Shown here in pieces: positions 60,701-64,000 of a stretch of DNA of 64,000 nt. The stretch is from Engraulis encrasicolus. Lineage: Eukaryota > Chordata > Actinopteri > Clupeiformes > Engraulidae. A model generated the notes under the pieces. That model ran no database searches, had not been told where the DNA came from, and saw nothing but the letters and a program-made list of their open reading frames with translations. The stretch is from contig NC_085867.1 of assembly GCF_034702125.1 (NCBI RefSeq), positions 42,276,483 through 42,340,482 of the forward strand. The letters run 5' to 3'. The stretch's first letter is position 1; each line of letters opens with the position of its first letter. The translations under genes and the position numbers were made by a program.

Positions 60701-61957
60701 CCTTGGCGTTTCGTAAAGATTCTGATTATTTCATCTGTGCTACCCATTTTTTTTCCCCTCTCTGTCCGTCGACAGATCTGCAGAGGCACTTCCGCGGACC
60801 TGAAGCAGGGCGACTTCTACGGCCTCACCGTCCAGCAGAGTCTGCCCGGCCACTTCAACGTGCAGCAGGACTGCGGCCATTTCATCGCCTGCGTACCCCA
60901 GAGCATGCTGCCATCCGAGGAGCCAACTCCTCCAGCATCGAGTCCAGCCCCCACCACCACCACCACCACCGCCACTACAACGTCCTCCCTTAGTGGGAAG
61001 AGCGAGCAGGAGCATGTGGTGGTCATCACCAACGAGGTGCCATACCAGACCGCCTCGGACTTTGTGCGCGACTGGTCGCCCTTCCACAAAGCCCAGCCCG
61101 AGGTGTACGAGCGTCGCATATGCTTCCTGCTGCTACAGCTCTGCAACGGCCTTGAGCACCTCAAGGCTAACGGAGTCACGCACCGCGACCTGTGCTTGGA
61201 GAACCTCCTGCTGGTCTCGCACGGGCAGGCTGCCGGCGGCAACACCCCGGACGCCCAGTCCCAGCAGCTCCCGCGGCTGGTCATCAGCAACTTCACCAAG
61301 GCCAAGCAGCGCGCCGCCGAGGGCCCCGCCGCCAAGACGGACCCGCGGCTCAAGCGCGACCACGCCCGCCTGGCGCCGGAGATCGTCTCGGCGGCCCAGT
61401 ACCGCAAGTTCGACGAGTTCCAGGTGGGCATCCTGATCTACGAGCTGCTGCACCAGCCCAACCCGTTCGAGGTGAGCCCGGCACTGCGGGAGCAGGAGTA
61501 CCGCTGCCAGGACCTGCCGCCCATCCCCGCCGTCTCACTCTACTCGGCCGGCCTGCAGCGCCTCGCCTGCCTCCTGCTCCAGTCCGACCCCATCAAGCGC
61601 ATACACATCCAGGACGCCAAGCGGGTGTTGCAGAGCCTGCTGTGGGGCCCTCGCAGGGACATGATGGAGCAGTACTGCACCAAGGGTGGTGGTGGTGGTG
61701 GTGGTGGCGGCGGCGGCGGCGGTGGTAGTAGTAGCAGCAGCATTCGGAACATGTATGAGAGCCAGGGCGAAGGGCTGCTGAACTGGCTGGATGTGAAGCG
61801 AGCTCTGCTCATGATGAAGTTTGCCGAGCGCTCGCTGGAGCCGGAGAGGAACGCGGAGCTGGAGGACTGGCTGTGCTGTCAGTACTTCTCCACCGCGCAC
61901 CCACTCTCGCTCTGCCACACGGCCGAACTGCTGTACTCCTTCAAAGCACCCCACTAA
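48243..61957 (+). CDS. PRAG1: Pragmin (PEAK-family pseudokinase scaffold), complete CDS in five exons
   Basis: Pragmin is a cytoplasmic pseudokinase scaffold. It recruits CSK through a phosphorylated EPIYA motif, acts downstream of Rnd2 on RhoA, and dimerises with PEAK1. The exons are 48243-48530, 50475-52036, 58013-58335, 59242-60020 and 60776-61957. They total 4134 nt and encode 1377 aa (human about 1400). All junctions keep frame. In order they show an N-terminal Cys motif (HVWKPGSCKNCF), KPTIAVRPTMM, EPIYA (Tyr267), TITVMAAH…YLSSPDSAV, acidic and Thr/Pro tracts, and a 10-residue repeat array (644-711). Then follow PPPLPEKK (764-771), dimerisation helices from about 896, and the kinase-like domain. 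That domain has YAVK (Lys984) and HRD (1120-1122) but N1156-F-T in place of DFG. The presence of EPIYA and the fine matches separate it from PEAK1. Confidence 0.94.
50051..50173. repeat. Imperfect (CT)n tract with CG interruptions
   Basis: A run of CT with regular CG substitutions (ctctcgctctc) about 300 bp upstream of PRAG1 exon 2. Confidence 0.9.
50475..52036 (+). CDS. PRAG1: PRAG1 coding exon 2
   Basis: The acceptor is CTCTCTTAG|AACTTT and the donor CAGCACAG|GTAAGC. The 1562-nt exon encodes residues 97-617. It carries AEPIYAESAKCKRR (Tyr267 in the CSK-binding EPIYA site), the conserved TITVMAAHTE and FYLSSPDSAV, and Pro-rich stretches. It also has a Glu run of about a dozen residues encoded mostly by GAG/GAA (51570-51606), an ATTTTTTT segment, and TTTTTTTT followed by PPPPPPKK at the end. 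Most of the exon is predicted disordered. Confidence 0.93.
52041..57660. other. PRAG1: PRAG1 intron 2
   Basis: No additional exon was found that would keep frame between 52036 and 58013, and none is needed for homology. It contains a short (CA)n at 55866-55894, a SINE-like tract near 55075-55160, a hAT-like remnant ending 'tagaccactgg' near 55418, and an aaagtcatctgaaa-family fragment (inverted) near 56120-56260. Confidence 0.5.
57675..57713. repeat. (CA)n microsatellite
   Basis: A CA run directly abutting the left end of the foldback element at 57717-57938. Confidence 0.95.
57717..57938. mobile_element. Foldback MITE with ~70-bp arms beside PRAG1 exon 3
   Basis: 57717-57789 (gtcaaagacgt… gactgtaactg…acatga) is the near reverse complement of 57869-57938. 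CA-type repeat sequence continues on both outer sides, as if it inserted into a (CA)n tract. It ends about 75 bp before the exon-3 acceptor. Confidence 0.75.
58013..58335 (+). CDS. PRAG1: PRAG1 coding exon 3, with tandem repeat array
   Basis: The acceptor is TGTGTGCAG|GCCATG and the donor GACACCT|GTGAGT. The 323-nt exon completes Arg617 and encodes PCPKMNRSSLELDQRSQRGS, which matches the KMNKSSSDLE region of human pragmin. Seven copies of a decapeptide SPGGMSSLAQ follow (last two diverged), then NSSTDSLQPDT. The human protein has no such array between its equivalents of GSVDSL and STDSL. Confidence 0.92.
58090..58290 (+). repeat. PRAG1: In-frame 30-bp coding minisatellite
   Basis: TCTCCTGGA starts at 58092, 58122, 58152, 58182, 58212 and 58242, with TCTACTGGA at 58272. 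The spacing is exactly 30 bp, so copy-number change does not shift the frame. The first five units are almost identical. Confidence 0.95.
58336..59241. other. PRAG1: PRAG1 intron 3
   Basis: Contains a local repeat of 'tcatggaatttc' type (several copies, 58570-58680 and about 58910). No exon seen. Confidence 0.5.
59242..60020 (+). CDS. PRAG1: PRAG1 coding exon 4
   Basis: The acceptor is GTGTCACCAG|GTGGCT and the donor GTCAAG|GTTAGC. The 779-nt exon completes Cys725 and encodes the tandem docking site PPPLPEKKLINRTLSAP (764-780). That site combines a Crk-type SH3 ligand with an RxxSxP 14-3-3 type site, as described for PEAK-family proteins. Next come the dimerisation helix region (LSNMDSRECIYSKLGGLYAE, about 902-922) and the start of the kinase-like domain. 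The exon ends exactly at YAVK (Lys984). Confidence 0.94.
60021..60775. other. PRAG1: PRAG1 intron 4
   Basis: Contains a short hAT-like remnant with 'ggagtcctgaggttgagaat' near 60448 and two 'cgcccccttaggagac' type stretches (60412 and 60552). No exon seen. Confidence 0.5.
60776..61957 (+). CDS. PRAG1: PRAG1 coding exon 5 (pseudokinase domain and C-terminus)
   Basis: The acceptor is CCGTCGACAG|ATCTGC; the stop TAA is at 61955-61957. Residues 985-1377. Visible parts are QQDCGHFIACVPQSML, a Thr/Pro/Ser-rich insert, and VVVITNEVPYQTASDFVRDW. Then come ICFLLLQLCNGLEHLKANGV, THRDLCLENLLL and ISNFTKAK at the DFG position. LAPEIVSAAQYRKFDEFQVG and ILIYELLHQPNPFEV follow. A run of about 14 Gly then 5 Ser precedes the C-terminal helices (LLNWLDVKRALLMMKFAERS). 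Asn for the DFG Asp predicts no normal kinase activity. Confidence 0.95.
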   Translation: MCRGTSADLKQGDFYGLTVQQSLPGHFNVQQDCGHFIACVPQSMLPSEEPTPPASSPAPTTTTTTATTTSSLSGKSEQEHVVVITNEVPYQTASDFVRDWSPFHKAQPEVYERRICFLLLQLCNGLEHLKANGVTHRDLCLENLLLVSHGQAAGGNTPDAQSQQLPRLVISNFTKAKQRAAEGPAAKTDPRLKRDHARLAPEIVSAAQYRKFDEFQVGILIYELLHQPNPFEVSPALREQEYRCQDLPPIPAVSLYSAGLQRLACLLLQSDPIKRIHIQDAKRVLQSLLWGPRRDMMEQYCTKGGGGGGGGGGGGGGSSSSSIRNMYESQGEGLLNWLDVKRALLMMKFAERSLEPERNAELEDWLCCQYFSTAHPLSLCHTAELLYSFKAPH

Positions 61958-63998
61958 AACGTACTATTTTTGGTCTTAAAACTGTGTCAAGGTATACACT
62001 GTAATGTATGTACACACACACGCTGTATATAATATACACTGTACGGTACTGTACTGTGTTGTGCTGGCTAAGACCGTGAATAAGGGAATGTCACACCGCT
62101 GTTATAGTATATTCAAGTTAAAGTACTACACTGACGAATACATGTACTCATTTAAAGTACTACACTGAATTGTACACGTTTAAAGTACCACGCTGAAATT
62201 AATATGTACCCCAAGAGTGTTTTAAAACATTTCAAGTTATGTGCCAGAGGAGTCAGTAAACTAGGGAATGTTTTTGATGATCCATCGCAGATTTGCTGTC
62301 CACACTGTTGAAGTGTGTATGCTTATGTTTCTGTTCCACACTGTGAGTGCAAATGTGGTCATTTGATTTATGTTATTTGCATATTTTTTGTTATCAGATA
62401 AATACTGTAGACAGCTGTCATGCAGAGCATGATTCTACATGTATCTACTGTATGTGCTGCAGCAAAACCTTACTGTAACATTTCTTTAAAAAAAAAAAAA
62501 GAAAAGAAAAGGATTACCACTGGTGAGTCAAGTCAAGCATGGACACCTTCATATAGTACTATGTCTTTGTTCACATACAGGCATTTTCCGTCAATGGGCT
62601 CGTTCGTGATGAAGCAATGCTGCGCCAACCGAGCAGAACGCATGCGAAATAAAACATTATGATGCATTCTGGTCAGAAAATTGCAATTGAAATGGCAAAG
62701 TGTGCATGCACGCTGCTCTGCAAAAGCAGCACTGCGCCATCACGATTGACCTTAATGGTTGCTGGTGGGTGTTTCTAACAGAATGGGGGTTGTCTTTTTT
62801 ACATGTGATACACGTGGTCTGAAATTTTGGCGGAGGCAACTGATCAGATGGTCCCCACAATGCATTTCACGTCCAAAGTCGGTCGTATAAGTCAATTGTC
62901 AGTGCTCTTGTGAACAAGGGGTCAGGTTTTCAAACCAGTACCAAGTTTGCAACAGAAAATGCCTTTGTTATTATACCACTGTGATAGTTTCCATACACTG
63001 ACTATGATGTAAAGGGTCTTGTGTTCTTTCTGAAACATTTATAATGTATCTATGGTCTTCCCTTACAAGATGGACACATGGTATAGCTTGGTTTCTTTCC
63101 CTCGTAGGGAAGGCTAAGAAAAACAAGCAAAGAATTGAATCTTTTTTTTTTTTAATCTCGTCACTCAGTCGAAATTCACTGAATTGACTTCAGAACAGCC
63201 AGTCACTGTGAAAACCGAGTACAAAATGTATATAGCCTACATAGATTCTATTCTGATCCTGAATTGGTTTGATCATGCTTTTCTAAGTCTTAATTCATAT
63301 GATTTATGAAATGTTTACAGAGAGTGTGAGAGAGAGAGAGTGCATTATAAAGAGAGAAACAGTACCTGTAGAGGCCAAATTGAGAGAATGTAGAGTCCTG
63401 GTTGATTGAGAGAGGAGTATTGAGATTGAAGCCTTAGTTGTTCCATCCTGTGTTTATTTTATTTTATTTTCAGCAGTAGCACCACATCCCCCGAACCCCA
63501 AATAGCATAATCCGTGGGGGAATTCCAAGAACCTGGCTTAGTAGTTAACCAGGACAAGTTCATCTTGAGGTAGAAGGCATCCAATGGAAGAGCCTGGAGG
63601 CCTCGTTTTCTTAGTTGGTCGATCTATTAGCAGGTTTACCAGTTCCTGTAGGTTAACTAAGCCAAGTTTGTCACTTAACTATGCCCCCGGCCCCATGTCA
63701 AAGCGTTGAACACTGTGAGATCAGTATTCCTTGAATTCCTTAGGAGCAGAGATGGAACAGATGGCCTTTTCCTGATCATGTTTGACAGCACGCTGTGACT
63801 GTGACACAGAATGCAAATGCTACTGAGACTGACAGACACAACTGCAAAACTAATAGAAAACAAGAGACTTTGTCTTGTTTCACGTTGAGTATTTAACCAA
63901 ATGTGATACCATTGTTAACTGGAGCACTGGAACCTTTCATTTTAAAGCTTTTTTTGTAACCTGGAACAAACTGAACAATTAAATCTATTAGTAATCTG
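61958..63998 (+). other. PRAG1: Probable PRAG1 3' UTR and downstream flank
   Basis: No further gene is seen to the end of the window. A foldback repeat (about 62590-62760) carries AATAAA at 62648-62653. A weaker ATTAAA lies near 63978. The real polyadenylation site cannot be fixed from sequence. Confidence 0.4.
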
Positions 63999-64000
63999 AT

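Overview
The window is nuclear DNA from a vertebrate, most likely a teleost fish. It has split genes with GT-AG introns and a very high density of long CA/GT, CT/GA and TTC microsatellites. It also carries a mix of transposons typical of teleosts: Rex1-like and L2-like LINE 3' ends, a decayed Tc1 transposase, tRNA-type SINEs, and many short inverted-repeat elements of hAT-like, TTAA-flanked and 3-bp-TSD types. No bacterial, CRISPR or viral gene system is visible.

Two protein-coding genes can be assembled completely, and their phases agree at every junction. (1) TMEM38B (TRIC-B, an ER/SR trimeric intracellular cation channel) is on the minus strand. Its six coding exons lie between 36742 (ATG) and 14800 (stop) and predict 318 aa. 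The first intron is about 15 kb. (2) PRAG1 (pragmin/SGK223, a PEAK-family pseudokinase scaffold) is on the plus strand. Its five coding exons lie between 48243 (ATG) and 61957 (stop) and predict 1377 aa. The two genes are divergent, with about 11.5 kb between start codons. A CCAAT-containing, CpG-bearing region (about 36850-37100) fits the TMEM38B promoter. A candidate non-coding first exon of PRAG1 ends in CAG|GTAAGG at 44173.

Layout: 1-13.7 kb is intergenic, made of repeats and transposon remnants. 13.7-14.8 kb is the probable TMEM38B 3' UTR. 14.8-36.7 kb is TMEM38B with repeat-filled introns. 36.7-48.2 kb is the shared upstream region plus PRAG1 intron 1. 48.2-62.0 kb is PRAG1 coding. 62.0-64.0 kb is the probable PRAG1 3' UTR and downstream flank.

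The most unusual features are these. A 25-bp minisatellite repeats the TMEM38B exon-4 splice donor ten times. A 156-bp GT/CA microsatellite starts 9 bp inside intron 5. A hammerhead-ribozyme-like fold sits at 31347-31385 between 43-bp inverted repeats, with degenerate relatives elsewhere in the window. An in-frame 30-bp coding minisatellite lies in PRAG1 exon 3. Several nested transposon insertions are visible, one of which has its empty-site paralogue in the same window. All family names come from recognised motifs and remembered family features; no database search was run.
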